From NCBI GenBank assembly GCA_965178125.1, contig OZ237760.1, forward strand, positions 496,001 to 560,000: a DNA stretch of 64,000 nt, in the 5' to 3' direction. Shown here one piece after another: positions 8,968-22,214 of this stretch. The position numbers and the translations under genes are program-made. This DNA is from Bilabrum cf. latius (taxonomy: Eukaryota > Bigyra: Bicosoecida > Bigyra > Bicosoecida). The notes under the pieces are model-generated. The model was not told the DNA's origin. It searched no databases and was given only the letters and a program-made list of their open reading frames with translations. Numbering within the stretch: position 1 is the first letter of the stretch; each line of letters begins with the position of its first letter.

Positions 8968-11900
8968 ATGTCCTCGGATGGTTCCCACTCGTCATGGCCC
9001 CGGGAGTGGCTTGACGCGACGAGACTCTTGCGCTGCCACGACAAGAAACAGTGCACCCCGAACATGTCATCGGGTGCGTCGCGATCCATACTGGGCCGAC
9101 TGTACGATGCTGTTGCAGGCGGTAGCAATGAGGTCAGGCGGGCCCGGGCATTGCAAGAAGCACTGGGGCGGCGAAAGCGCGATGCCGGCTCAGACGCCTC
9201 TCGGTACGTTAAAGATGCAAAATTACACGAAAAGGATGCCAATAAAGTTGCTAGGGACGGATTCGAGAGGCTAACTTTGCTGCACTCGTGGTGCCTGTGG
9301 AGCATCGTCCCCATGTTCCGAAAACAGTCCATCCTCGGATACAAACGCGAGAAGCTTCGCTTTGCATTGAATGGCAGAGCGGCTGCTATCTTGAGGCGCC
9401 ACGAAGCACAGCTAGATGCCGCCGTTGGGGAGCTGAAAGAGAGGCTGTCGTCTGGAAGGGTTGACGCAGATTGGCTCGACGCACTGGAAACCAAGTGCAC
9501 CACAAACACCTCCTTGTCGGATCTCATCAAGCAGGATCAGAAAGTGCATCGAATCCGAGTTTCTTTGCAGCGAACGCACTAGCAACTGGCTCGCGTGGAT
9601 GCAGAGGTACGAGCTTCGCGAGACTTGCTCAGGCTAGAAAGCGCCGGCGCCCGCCGTGCCGCCTTGCTGGACGCCGTGCTCGGCGAATCCAAGGAGCGGG
9701 CTCTGTAGAGAGCGGAGGACGCCACGATCGACGCGATGGAACGGGCGTACCGCGAGGACTAGTTCAACCGGGCGAAGCGCCTGCACGAGGCGAGGATGAA
9801 GCGGAGAGAGAAGGCGGCGGGAAGAGCCGCGCGGGGCGGCGACGACGCGGGAGGGGTCGTGCGAGGGAGCAGTTACACTGCAGCGGTATCGACCAAGGAG
9901 GGCGATGGCGCCGTGAATAAGGAGGAGGATGGGGAGGAGGAGGAGGAGGATCCTGTCTTGCAGCTGCCTAGCCCTCCACCCCCATTTCTGCTCCGAGTCC
10001 TCAGGATGGTGGTGCGGGCGGGGGCTGCCTCTACCGATCACTGCGTCCCGGTGCCTGGCCTAGACGGTGAGCTGCAGAGTGCGGACGCAACGGCGGACGC
10101 GGCTGCGCGGGAGGCTGCAGCGGCGATCGAGGGTGCGATGGGGGGTGCGGGCGGGCGCGGGTCGCTGGACACTGGGTCGTTCGGGGCTGGATTGGGTGGG
10201 GAGGGGGCGGATGGGCGGCACGGGGGTCGAACGAGACGAATGGTGCTACTGGAGGAGGAGCTGGACGATGGGAGCGATGGCGAGGAGGAGAAGCAGGGGA
10301 AAAGGCAGCAGTCCACCTTGCCTGGTGGCAGCGCCGTCACCATGCAAACGCCTGCTTCCGTCCGAGGCGAAGATCCCGAGGATGCAAACACCGGAGGAGC
10401 ACCCGAACCGCTCTCCCTCCCCCCCACCGCCCCTCCAAGGCAGCAGCAGGAGCAGCAGGCTGGAACGGCGGAGACAGCAGCCCCACGGGCCCGCTGCCCC
10501 TCCGCCTCGGGCCCGCAGACTCGTGTGAGGGCTGGCTCAGTCGCCTCTGCGGAGTCGGGCAGGTCCAAGGAAACTGAGGCATCCAAAGAGGCGCCTGACT
10601 CCAAAGAGGGGCAGGATGATGCTGCAATAGCGCATGATCCCGCTGGGATCACCCCCGCCGGCCCCGGATCTGCGAGGCCCCCCATGGCCTCGAAGCCGAG
10701 GTCCAGGAGGAGGGTGGGCCGGCCCATGCCCCTGCGAGCCAGCCGCCGATCCTCCTACCACGTGGGCTCAGGGGCCGGCGCGGGGACTGGGCTAGTGGGG
10801 GAGGTGGGGGCTGGGGCACAGCTTGGGCTGGGCGTGACTCCTGTGGGCGGATCTGTCCGGCGTGTGATGTCCATGGCGGCGGTTGGCGGGTCTCAGCGGG
10901 CGCTGCTTGGGGCGGGAGCGCTTGTGGGGGCCGGCGATGCAAGCGGAGATGGGCGGGGTAGCTTTAACATGAAGCAAGGTTCGTCGGGGGCTTGGTAGAT
11001 TGTTCCCGGCATGGAAGGGCGGGTAGGGGGCTCCGTGTCGGCGGGCGTGCATGACATCGGGGTGCTGGAGGAGGCCAGGTCTCTGAGGGTGTCTATGGGG
11101 GCGCTGCCTCGGGCCAGGGCGTTCCTGGCCGGCATGCGTGAGCTGGCTGCTCTGTTTGGGTATCCGTTTGCGAGCGTGGACGGGTGGTGGGTGAGGGAGA
11201 GGGAGCGGATGGAGAGGGCCTCTCTCTTCCGTCGGCTGTGCGGAGACTCTAGGCTGCGAGAGGGGAGGGTGCTCACTCGCTGGACAGAGCAGGCTCTCGG
11301 CAGCAATCGGACGTGCCTCTTCCATGACGACCAGCAGCTGGCAGTGCTGGGCCCCAGGCTCAGCGCGGATGGTAGGTAGGGCACCAAGCAGAAGGAGCGG
11401 GCCCACGGCAGCCAGTCGCACAGGGGGGGGCACGCCAGGAGTGCCTCGCAGAAGCTGCCGCGAGCGGCCGCGCTGCAGAAGCAGGACGACGCAAGCAGGG
11501 GCGGACAAGGGGACAGCCCGTACGGAGGCTCCACGCCCGGCACGCCGGACGCCTCCCCGGGCCTGACGCCGGGCTTGGCAGCGCGAGGCACCAGCTCTGC
11601 CTCGAGCGAGCAGTCGGTCGCGTCGCGCTCGCCCCGTAGGGTCCGGTCCGAGGCAGCTCTGGGTGGCAGCGGGCGGCATCGCGGGGGCTTGCCGCCCGCT
11701 TCCGCATCTTCATCCAGAGCCAAGGTGGTGGGTGCCCACAGCCGACACTAGGCCCTTCCGCCTGGTGCACTGCCACCCTTCGACACGTCTGACTTGGCAG
11801 TGGCTGCCAGCAAGGTGCAGGTGTCGACCCACGACGAAGCGTGGTGGAAGGAGCTGCACGCCAGGGCCATGGAGGCCACGAAGGAGGCCAGGCGGAAGCG

Positions 11901-14088
11901 CTCGGGTGGCGCGGCGGCGGGCGGACAGAAAGCTAGCGAAGACGCAGACCAGGACGGGGACAGCTCACAGGAGCAGGCGGCCAAAGTGCCGACACCTCCT
12001 GTGGTGAAGCTCTTCGTGGCATACCTAGCCGAGGAGCTGTGCGAGTCCTATGCCCTGGACCAGCGGGAGGAACTCAGCCACGCGCTTGCCAGGGATATTC
12101 GGGGCAGGAAGGGCGGGGGGGGCAAGCACCAGTAGTCCGCCGCGAGGGCTGCGGCGGTGTCTCTGGACGTGGCCGAGGCAGCTGCCACGGGCGAGATACG
12201 CGTGGCCAGCTCGGACGTGACTCTTTCGTTGGTGGTTCCGGACGGGGCCGCGAGCCCTTCCAAGCTAAGGGGCGTGAAGGAGGGCACGGACGACGGCACT
12301 CTGCTGTCCAAAGTGCAGCCGGTGCCCACGGAGGACCCCGGCAAGATGGCTGTGGGCGACACTCTGGAAGCTATGGCGCACGGGCTGGTCTTCACGCGCA
12401 TCATCCGGGCGTGCTGCGGGCAGGTGCTAGGCGCTGACGGGAGGCCCATTGGGCCGGGTGCTGCCGACCGCGCCCAGCGCCAGAGGGACCTATGGCTCGA
12501 CTCGCTGGATGCGGTGCGGCAGTTCGCCAACGCCAAGTCCGCCGGTGTGGAACCCAAGTTCCTGCATCCCTTGCCGGGAGCAGACGCGCTGCCCCCGTAC
12601 GCCGTCACGGCGCGGCTGCTGTCCACCATGGACGCGTCGTCTCGAGGTGAAGGCTCCGGACACCCCGGGCTCATGCGAGAGTGTGTGCAGGCAGCCATGG
12701 AGCTGCTGTCCTGGGAGGCCGGTCGCCGTCTCAAGGCCAGCAAGGAGACAAAGCTGCGGGCCGAAGCAGCTGCAGAGGCCGCTTCAAAGGCAGATGCAGC
12801 GAGCAGGGCAGCGGCAGAGGGTGGGTGCAGCGCCGATGGAGCCAGGCAGGCGGGCGAGGCGGCCTCCAGGACGTATCTGGAGCAGCAGGAGCCAGAGATC
12901 ATGGACAGGCTGGCCCAGCCAGCGGCACTCGGGGCGGAGGATTTGCTCCCTCTCCTTATCTACGCGATCGCGATCGCGCCGGCCGATGCTGCCTCCATAT
13001 ACGGCGGTGATCAGGCAAGGCAAGGGGCGCCCGTGCACGTGCATGGTGCTTCCTCCTCCGCCGCATCGGTCATCTCCGCGAGCAGCTCCCAGCAGCAGCA
13101 GCAGAGGGCCCCTGCCCATGCCCTGCGAGACAGGTAGCAGGAGGTGGGAGCCGGGCCAGGCGATGCGGAGGCGGGCACGTGGACAGGAGGTGGGGTGGCT
13201 CCGCCAGAGGGAGGGGACGGGCGGCCGCGGGCCCCCTCGAGCGTCGCGTCGGTACTTTCGGTCTCCACAGCAGGGGGCGCTGGGCACTAGTCACACCATC
13301 AGCACCACCACTCGCATGGAAGCTCCGCAGGGACTGCTCCCCGCTCCTGGCGACCGACCCCGTCACAGTGCCAGCGAAGCCTGCAGTGGCGGTTCGCCCA
13401 CGCCTCGCTGCAGCACCTCGCCAATTTCGGCGTGGCCGAGTCGGAGTGGATCGGGCGCATGGGCTTCAACATCATCATGGTGTCCTCCTCGCTCAAGTGG
13501 ATCACTGACTACGGCATAGAGCAGATTACCAAGAGGGGGGCGAGGCGCAGGCTGGCGGCGGTGGAGGAAGGGGGCCCCGGTGGAGCGGGGGAACAGGCCG
13601 AGGGCGGGGCGGGGTCGGATTCATCGCACGGTGGTGCGGATGGTACGGCCCAGAAGTCGCATTCAGCGTCAGAATCGGCCGCTGGAAGTAGCGGCGTGAG
13701 GGAGCGCCGCCGCCGCTCGATGGACGTTGGGGAAGGGGTGGCCCGCATCGAGGCGGCCAACGCCTAGAGGGCCGGTGGGGACGCGGGTAAGGCGGCGGTG
13801 GCAGCGGCCACTGTACTTGTCGAGGGGCTGGATGAGGCGCAGCCGATGGAAGAGGGTGATGAGGTCCAGAGGGCGGACTCGGGGGTTGTCGGGCAGCTTG
13901 ATAGGGAAGCTAGCGGACAAGGGGATGTGAGTCGAGAGCAGGAGGCAGAGGAACTGCAGGAGCTCATGAATATGGCTGGTCCAGACCAGTCGCGCGGAAA
14001 ACAGGAAGGCGATGGCGCAGAGAAGGTTCTCAACGACTGGCTATCGCAGCAGGAGGTGCTGGAGGACACGCTTGACCTCTTGTCGTGA
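8968..14088 (+). CDS. large VPS9-domain protein (putative Rab5-family GEF)
   Basis: One frame runs from ATG 8968 to TGA 14086 through ten TAGs, giving 1,706 residues. The N-terminal 230 residues are basic and helical, possibly a membrane- or cargo-binding bundle. Residues about 330-1000 are disordered, rich in Gly, Ala, Ser, Glu and short acidic runs. The C-terminal third carries a VPS9-like core: 'GAEDLLPLLIYAIAIAPADA' near residue 1322 and, after a long insertion, 'ASLQHLANFG' and 'GFNIIMVSSSLKWI' near residues 1478-1512, as in the helix pairs of Rabex-5/VPS9 exchange factors. These activate Rab5/Rab21 on early endosomes. The insertion of about 130 Ser/Gly/His-rich residues inside the domain is unusual. 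Domain assignment is by motif only. Confidence 0.62.
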
Positions 14089-14457
14089 AACTGCAGCTCC
14101 GAGTCGGAGCAGGTTGAGGACTGCCGCGAAGGAGCGGGCATTGGAGGTTTGTGGCCCTGTGTCAGAGTATCACAGTTGTAAACCCAACAAATAATTTGTC
14201 GATGCTTTAGTTTTTTTGAGGATTCGTTACATCTACTGCAACGGGCACGAACGCAGTCGGCGAGGTAACTTGAAATCGGTCAAAACACTATGCCGAAACG
14301 ACAAAGAGAACCAGATCCGAGGCAGAGAACGCTGTTCCAAGTGTCATAGCAGACATTTAAACCACACTCTGCCACCGGTGCAGGCTCCACTAGTCTTCTG
14401 TCGGGTAAACCAGGTGAACGCAGCTCCGGCCCGTTGCTGCTCACCTCTCGACGAACG
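14089..14457. other. intergenic region, no gene seen
   Basis: This 369-bp stretch lies between two plus-strand genes. It is AT-richer than the coding sequence, with a T-rich run near 14205. Short open frames have no family features. It probably contains the 3' end of the VPS9 gene and the FBH1 promoter. Confidence 0.6.
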
Positions 14458-17400
14458 ATGAAAACCACCCTAAAAGACATAGCCTAGGATTGGTTTGATC
14501 CGTCAGTTGCTCGAGCATTTGTATTCGATAGCCTGGTTAGATTTCGGACAGCATTTCCAGGCGGTGGGCCAACTCTACAGAACGCAATTGAGGGGCTTGC
14601 AGCAAATTCGAGGATTGAAGTCCAATTTAAGCGCGACGAGGCAAATGAGGTAGACTAGAATGCGATATTGATAATGTGTAGCGAAGAGCCGTTGGGTTTT
14701 ATCGAGGCAGACGTCGCTGCGTTCACTGCGCCGCTGCTCGACAGTGGGCTCATCCAAGCCGGCGCAGAACTCAAGCGAGACCAGGCGCTCGCTGGCGCCC
14801 ACAGCAGCACGTGTGATTTGCAAGTTGTTGTTGGTATCGCGCTTCAAGACGATAGATTAGTGGATGTGGTGCACGATGAAATGCACAAGCTGGGTTTGCG
14901 TCACTCTGGAGCACCTGCTTCCGATGCGTAGGCAGGCAGCAAAGAACCCCTTACTGCTTCACTGATGCTCGCCGCAAGAGGGGTTGCGCGGTTCCTTGCA
15001 TCCGGCACGCCTGGCTCTTTGGCTGCTGCTGTGCCAAGCGCGGCTCCGAAGCAGAAGCGCCGTAGAACGGACGATGCAGTGCAGCAGCTCGAATCTGCTC
15101 ACGCTGCAGTGAACGCTGGACGAGGAAGCCGCAGCTCCAGCCGGTCCGGTCCTAGTCCAGTGGAAGGCACGAACGGTGTCCTGCCTGGATTCACGAGCGC
15201 ACGGATGGCCGTAGGCAAAGCCACGCTGGGTCTCAGCCTCGTCGGCCCGACAAGCGGCGGAGCCTCTGCCGGCGCGGGCCGGACCTCGTACGGCGTGCTG
15301 GCATCTGCGGCTGCCGTTAGAGGCATGCTGGCCGCCTCTGAATCGCCCGAGGAAACCGCAGCCCGCGCAATGGAACGTCGATCAAAGGCCCTGGAACGAG
15401 CCAAGAAAGCCACGGCACGCGCGCAGAAGGCCGCTGCCCAGGTGCAAGCGGCGCAGAAGGTGGGTCCCGTGCAGCAGCGGCTGCGCGACACATGGATGCT
15501 TCGACCAAAGGCAGGGCCCTCCAGCGCCCCTATGGTTTCCATCTCGGACGAGGAACTCGCTGAGCTGCTGCCTGAGGAAGGCTTTGCGGAGGGTGCCAAA
15601 GGGAGCGGGAGCAGCTCACCGGCAGCGCCATCTGCTGCAACAGGATCATGTGCAGGGCCAGGGCCCAATCACCGGGCTAGTCCACGATCGCCGGCACAGC
15701 TGCTGCCCCCCAGGCTGCTGCTCCGCATCTTTGCCACGAGGGGCTTGAGCACCTCTCTGCTGCTGGGCTCAGCGCGCTGCGTCTGTCGGCACTGGAAGAA
15801 CGCAATTGACATCCCTAGCTTCCTGCGGGACCGTCTGAGTTTCCACCGGCTGCATATCAGGGCGACCGAGGGCGAACCAGGTGGTTCCAACTCGGGAATG
15901 GACGCGGATCTAGGTCAGGCTACAGCCCAGCCGGAAGGCGCATGGGATCCCTGGCGAGGCCCTTCCGACCTGGCATCTCTGTGCGCCCACATCCGGGATT
16001 CTTCCGCGCACATGCCGCTGGTGGCCGCAGGCAAGCTCATGCAGCTGGCAGGCCTGCCTCCATGGGCGGTCCGGGCCGGCAAGTTGATTCAAGAGAGAGG
16101 GCTGCGCGTGACCCCATCCTAGCTATAGGCGGGGGCGTCCCAAGCAGGACCGGCTGCAGCCACGTTCGAGTTCGAGACGAATTCAGGAGGTTACCCTGCC
16201 CTGCTCGTGTCGCTGCTCTTCCTGCCTCCCATGTATAGGCGAAGATTGGCCGAGACCATCTGCTCGATGGGGCAGCATTCCGGCGTCCTGCTCGCTGCCG
16301 TCCGGCGCAGCCGAGGGGAGTCGGTTGCTGCTGCATCGCAATCGTCAGGATCTCAGGACAGCCACAGGTCGGCAGAATGGGCCAGCGGGCAGGCAGGCGA
16401 AGCCTTTCTGTATCGCGTGCTGCTCGCGATCGTGTCACCATCTTGGGTAGCTGCAAACGCTCCTCTACTCCCATAGATGCTCCTGTCCCCGCCACCTTTA
16501 TGTCGGCCAGCTTCACCTTCGCCTCCTGCTGGAAGCGCAAGCGATGCACAGCCTGGCGGTGATCCCGAAGCCAGCGCAGTGCAGTCGAGGTTGCAGCAGT
16601 TGGTAGACGGCACCGAGTCGCGCATGCACATCTTCACCGATGTCTGTGCGGCTCAGATTCCCCCAGCTATGGCGTTGGGTGTTGCGGATGGGGCTGGCAT
16701 GCCAGATTCCGAGGAGGACCTGATGATGACACATGGGTGGATGGGGGGCAAGCTTGCAAGCTTGCAATCCACATCTGCATCCCCATCTGCATCTTTGTCG
16801 CCAGCAGCAGCATCGGCAGTATCTACACTTGGGGCGATCGCTGCCAAGCTCGGTCCAGAGCGACGTGCCAAGACAGGCGGGTACGGGTGCGTGCAGGGAT
16901 TCCGCTGGGCCGGTCAGCGTATGCCTCGGCCCGCGCTGTGGCCTCCACTGTTGCGACAGGTGGCCGAGTCTGGAGCCATGTCGTGGTCAGGCCGCGCTGC
17001 CATCGATATCTTGATGGCAATCCGCAGCGTGCAGACCCGCATGCCCGTCTTTCCTTCTGAGCTGGGATCCATGGCCGGTCGCAGCACCGGCGGGGCGAGC
17101 GACCAGGCGGCCACCGCGGAGCAGATTCAGATCATCAAGGCAATGGATGACGCCAGGGAGAACGATATCGTCAGGGTGCTTGCCTATGCGGGTACCGGCA
17201 AGACCACCACCCTCAAGATGCTGGCAGAGAGAATGGGAGGGGCCCGTGGGTCCATCCTCTACGTTGCCTTCAACCGCGTGGTGGTGGAACAGGCAGGCCG
17301 AGAGTTCCCGCCCTGCGTGGAGCCCTCCACGATGCATTCCCTTGCCAACTCATGGGCCAGATACGAGGCGCCTGCAGCAATGCGCGGAGTAATCGCAAAG

Positions 17401-20400
17401 CTTGGACACTCGATGCCATCCACCACAAAGGCCGGGGTGTGCGAGCTGCTTGGGCTGCCCCCTGGGCACGACTTTGCAGATCTCGTGACCAAAACCCTGG
17501 ATGCGTACATGGGTAGCGACGACGATTTTATCGGCCAGCAGCACCTGCCGCGGTACATCGACGTGGTGCGGAAGGACGAGCAGAAGAACATGCACTCCTC
17601 TCACCAGAGGATGAGGCCGCCTACCAGCATTGCTGTCCGCTGTCGATGGCTGCTGAACGCATGGTTAGCTCGCTCCAACGGCAGGCGTGGCCCGCATGTC
17701 GGCAAAGCGCGAGAGGACGCGGCAGATGTGTGGGGTCCCAATGGCAAGCATCGGATGCACCGGCTCTTCATGGCTGATGACACGCTGCCTGTGGCGAGAC
17801 TAGTCTGGAGAGCAGCGGTAGATCCGCGCGTGACGGCCGTCCGAATCAGCCATTCTGTATACCTGAAGCTGTGGCAGCTGGCGAGACCCAACGTGTAGCG
17901 AGCCAAGGGTAGGCCTCGGAGGGCGCTGCTGCTGGACGAGGCACAGGACATTTCAAGGTGCGGTGCTGCCGCGCTGCTGTCGGCCAAGTGCCCCCTGATA
18001 CTGGTTGGCGACACTCATCAGAGCATTTACTCCTTTGCAAACGCGGTTGATACCCTGAAGCGAAGCACCGTGGCCCGAGCGCTGGCTGTGAGCAGACGAC
18101 CCCCTGTCGTTCTAGAGTCGTTCGGCGTGGTGCTGGATGACCCATCGAGTGGCAGCAAGCCGCCCGCGAGATGGTCCTCCAGCCAGTCGGCCATGCAGGC
18201 ATGTGCCCCCGATGCCCGCGTCATCGGGGCCCGCCTAAAGTACTCGATTGGGTGTGCCCCTGCGGATTCAACCCTGCGCTCTCTAGGATGTCCGCTCATG
18301 GTGCCAGACGTGCAGGGCGGGGTGCCCATGCCATCGGTCCGAAGTGTGCCGCTGGCAGAACGACCGGCTGCACCTCGTCCCACGCGAACTCTACGCCTGA
18401 CGCGGTCCTTCCGCTTCGGTGAAGAAATCGCTGGGTTTGCGACGTGGGTGCTGCAGAAGCTCAAGGGCGAGAGAGAGCCAGTGCTGGGCCTGCCGCCAGC
18501 CCTGAGGCACGACGCTGTCCGGCTGTGGTCCGCGAGTGAGGACGCTCGAGCGGACTACCCGCTACGATTCGTGGATCAGCAAGGCCGGAACACCTGCCTG
18601 GCATGGAGTCCTCCCGGACCGCCTCTACATCCTGCTGCAGATGCCAGACTGGAAGAGAAGCCAGTGGTGGAAGACGAGGAGGAAGATGAGATGGCAGCGA
18701 ACGGTGCGGTGCGGGCAAACCGTGCTGGCGCGCGCAGGCAGCGGGCACGAAGGATAACAATCGATTTGAGCGACAGCGATGAAGATGGTGACCGGCATGC
18801 CAGGACCGGTGCTGGGGGCGAAGCTGGGTCCTCCAGCGCGGCTGCCGCGGGATAGAAGGAGCAACCCAAAGAAAAGCGCATGGTATGGCGTGGTACGCTG
18901 TCTGATAGGCTTAGAAGGCAAGGGGGAGCCGCTCGCGTCCTACTGGCTCTGCACGATCGGTCCAAGCCGCTGGCTCCTGGCCACGAATCGAGGACGGCCT
19001 CAGAGGGGGGTCAGGCAGGGGACATGGTGATCATCATGTCTTCGGATGAAAGCAGCAGCGACTCGGAGAGCGAGGAGTAGGATTCCCCCGTGCCACCTCC
19101 AGCAGATGCGGCTCCGCGAATGCAGCCTAGCTTTGGCAGCTATGACGGGTTGCAAACCCCCGAGCTGCAAGCGGAGCTGCAGCGCGCCCAGCATCTGACA
19201 GCATCATCGCGCGACCGGGCCATTGCTCGGGTTATTCGGCAGCAGCGCGACGAGGAGGATTCTGCCGCTCAGCAACAGGCAGCGAGTGCCACCGCAACAC
19301 TCTGCAGGAGCCATGCATACGCGTCATACAGGCCACAGCCAGGGTCAGCGCACCAGCGGCCCGCCATGGGGACCGTGGCCGTACTGTGCAGGACGAATGC
19401 TGGCATTTTTGAACTCGCTGCCCGCATGTGCAGCCTATCCGTAAGTGGTAGGTCTTCAGCGTCTGCTGCAGCTAGCTCGTCCGCCGCGCCAGCCATGCGA
19501 GACGCCAGATTTTTCGTGCAGGGTGGGGTGGGCCGGCTGCAGCTGGACGTGCTGCTTGAGGTGGCAGAGTTCTGCCAGCACCATACGAACGGACCCGAGC
19601 GCCCCCGATTTGTCTTTGCCGATGAATCGCCTTCTCAGGGAAGCGCGGCGTCTGCCGCAGCTGGTGCGTACGGCTCGCAGGCATCGCAGTCCTCGGCAAG
19701 GTACAGCTCGCAGGGCACGGGTACCTATGGCAGGGCAGGCGGGTCACCCCGCAGGGGCGCAAGCTCCTAGGGCGGCGGCGGTCCGAGATGGAAGAACCGC
19801 ATCCTGCGCAGCATCCATGGGTGGGAGGCCCTGGTGGAGTACGCCAAGAAGGGCAAGGACGCCGACATGAGCCGGATGGTGGGCGCTGTTGAGACCTTCG
19901 GGGCTGACCACATCCCTGCGCTGGTGGAGGAGGTCAAGAGGAGAGCACAAGGCAGGGCAGAGGAAGCCGACGTTGTTCTTTCTACGGTGCACCAGGCCAA
20001 GGGGCTCGAGTGGGACCAGGTGGTGCTGGGGGACGACTTTGGGATCTCAGCCGCGTTCGATGCTCTCGTGGCTGTGCCATCGCTGCCCACTGTCCTAGCG
20101 ATGGCAGACAAGAAGGAGCGCCTGTACGAGGGGACCACAGCAGAGACTGCCAATGGGCTAGAGGCTCGTGCGACAGGCATGTAGGACTCGTCAGGGCTGG
20201 GGGACCTCGAGGGCTTTGGCTTGAAGGGTGGGTCGGCATCTGGAGACGTGTCGCACAGCGAGGCTCCGTCGAGCTCATCGTCGTCATCGTCATCTGCTTT
20301 GATCGACGCACTATCTGAAGCTGGACCACCGCATGCCCCCAGCGCGGCATCGGGCAGCTCTGGGCAAGCTGCCGCATCAGCTGCTGCCGGTCCACGGTCC

Positions 20401-21102
20401 TCTGGCTCACCGGAAGTGCCGCCACAGTTCTTGTGTCGCGTGGCTCGCTTGCGCGAGAGCCGGCGCATGTCTCCTCGCAGGCAGACCTTGGCGTACATGG
20501 GGCTGGACGGCCCGCTGCTCGACGACGAAGGGGGCTCCCTCGGAGGCAAGCACGGGGCGAGGGGCCCCTGGGCCACGCAGATCGCTTGCGGGGGCGGGAT
20601 GCAGGAGATGCTCTCGGCGCGGACGGCGCTGGATGTGGCCCGGCCAGACGACGCCGACGAGGTCCGGAAGCAGACGGCGAGGCTGCAGGAAGAGGGCAAC
20701 CTGCTGTACGTGGCGGTGACGAGGGCGAGGCGGAGGCTGTGGCTCAGCGCCCAGCTGACTTCCTGGGTGCTGCGCGTGGGGGGCTGGCTTCATCCGGTGC
20801 TGGTGGGCTGCAAGGGACCTCCCGCTGGCGCTGCGAAGGGCAGTCAGCACGGCGTAGAAGCTTCGGCTGCTCCCGGGCCCGCCGGTGGAGCGGGGCTGTC
20901 GCAAGGCTCGGGGCTGCAGCAGAGCTAGTCCAGCTGCGGGAGTGATCCCAGTAGTAGAGGGGAGCAGGGGGGATAGAGACCCTTGCTGTAGGCACTGGTT
21001 GGGCCTCCCGGTGTCTCTGGGTACTTGACGGGGGCGTGGAGCGAGTGGCACTTGCCATGCTCGCTGGGGGCTGTGCTGGGGCCTGCCAGTCGCCCTGACT
21101 GA
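14458..21102 (+). CDS. FBH1: FBH1 F-box DNA helicase with N-terminal HIRAN-like domain
   Basis: One frame of 2,214 residues runs from ATG 14458 to TGA 21100 through about 14 TAGs. FBH1 is an SF1 3'-5' helicase and SCF subunit that dismantles RAD51 filaments and acts at stalled forks. Residues about 15-145 resemble a HIRAN domain ('QFKRDEANEVD', UAG, 'NAILIM', then 'LGFIEADVAAFTAPLLDSG'). An F-box lies near 413-450 ('LLPPRLLLRIFATRG'). The UvrD core has Walker A 'AYAGTGKTTTL' (Lys 915), Walker B 'LLLDEAQD' (Asp 1160), 'LVGDTHQSIYSFANAVD', 'LTRSFRFGEEIAGFA', 'STVHQAKGLEWDQVVLGDDF' (about 1842) and 'LLYVAVTRARRRL' (about 2084). Long disordered insertions between motifs account for twice the usual length. 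An acidic 'IDLSDSDEDGD' resembles a SUMO-binding motif. Confidence 0.9.
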
Positions 21103-21345
21103 ATTTAGCCCCCTGCTTTCCGGCCGTCTTCTATTGAAGTATATTCAGTATGCTATGTATTTATGATACGAATACTATTCAGCCAACGGCGCGCACTCAT
21201 CAAATCAACGCCAACCATTGCCTGGAATGCACTGCACTGGGGCGCACCCGGACAGGATCCGTACTAGTAGGAGAAGGCGAGGCTCCCCTGTCCCATTCCA
21301 TATCCTGCTACGTTTGGGTACTCCGTATCGCTTATCGCCTATACT

Positions 21346-22214
21346 ATGCTAGTTTTAGACTGGACGGTCAGAATACTGTCGATTGCGGCCGCAGGGCTCA
21401 TCATTGGGCAGGCGGCGGTTGGAGATTGGACTCCGTATGTCACGGTCATGCACCCCGTATTCATGACCTTAGGCTGCGTTGTGTTCATGTCAAACGGGAT
21501 CGTGACGTATGTGTCTGATTATTGGATCGTGAGCTCCCTGTTGTGGCGCCATGGCCCGGTTTACTGATGCGATTGAATGCTTCGTGTTTTGCAGCGCCAT
21601 GCCCACGCACAAAATTGCTCCACGGTCCTTCGTTTGTCACGCAGTTTAGTGAAGAAATGAAAGACAGGGGCAACATGCGGGTTGTACATGGCATTTTGCA
21701 GTTCTCAGGTGCTACATGCTTGCTTGCAGGGTACCTCACAATGTTTGTTGCCAACGACAACAAGCACAGCTCCCAGATCGCTCAGGATGCTGGCCATGGT
21801 CCAGCGTCAAGATTGGTACGCGCACACGTCTGGCTGGGGTACATCACATTGGCCGGCGTGCTGCTGCAAGTTTTCGTTGGCCTCTTCAAGTTCGTCTTGA
21901 AAGCGAGAAAACCCAGGAGCAAGTGGGCGCAATGGCACGGAATTGCCGGAGCCATCACTTTCACCTCTGGAATTTTAGCCGCCATTATGGCTTGCGCTTT
22001 CATGTGGCTAGGAGAAGGTGCTACGACTAAGCAAGAGGCAGTCGGGGCTACTGCAATCGTCCTGCTCGTCTTGCTCCTTTTCGTGACGGCCGCCGACCTC
22101 GTGCTCGGGCCCAAGCCGAGCACCCCGCCGAAGCATCAGTCTGCTTAGGGTGGAGCGAGCGGCAGCTTGCTTTCCATGGACGGGATGGGCGGGCACGGGC
22201 GCGCAATCAACTGA
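21346..22214 (+). CDS. cytochrome b561 family transmembrane electron carrier
   Basis: Two exons joined across an intron (best call 21529-21644) encode about 250 residues ending in TGA 22212; the TAG at 22146 is sense. Five to six hydrophobic helices carry the four histidines expected of the b561 core: 'VMHPVFM', 'VVHGILQ', 'RAHVWLG' and 'QWHGIAG', which bind two haems across the membrane. Such proteins pass electrons from cytosolic ascorbate to the lumenal side or reduce ferric iron. The first exon encodes helices 1-2 and the second the rest, so the intron is required. The C-terminus has a short Lys/Pro segment and a Gly/Ser tail. Donor choice is uncertain: GTATGT at 21507 with an acceptor ending at 21649 also keeps frame and gives 241 residues. 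Confidence 0.82.
21529..21644 (+). other. intron in the cytochrome b561 gene
   Basis: GTGAGC donor and CACGCAG acceptor, phase 0 to phase 0, 116 nt. It removes a frame change between the two halves of the b561 core. The GTGAG donor and GCAG acceptor match the other introns in this window. Confidence 0.6.
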
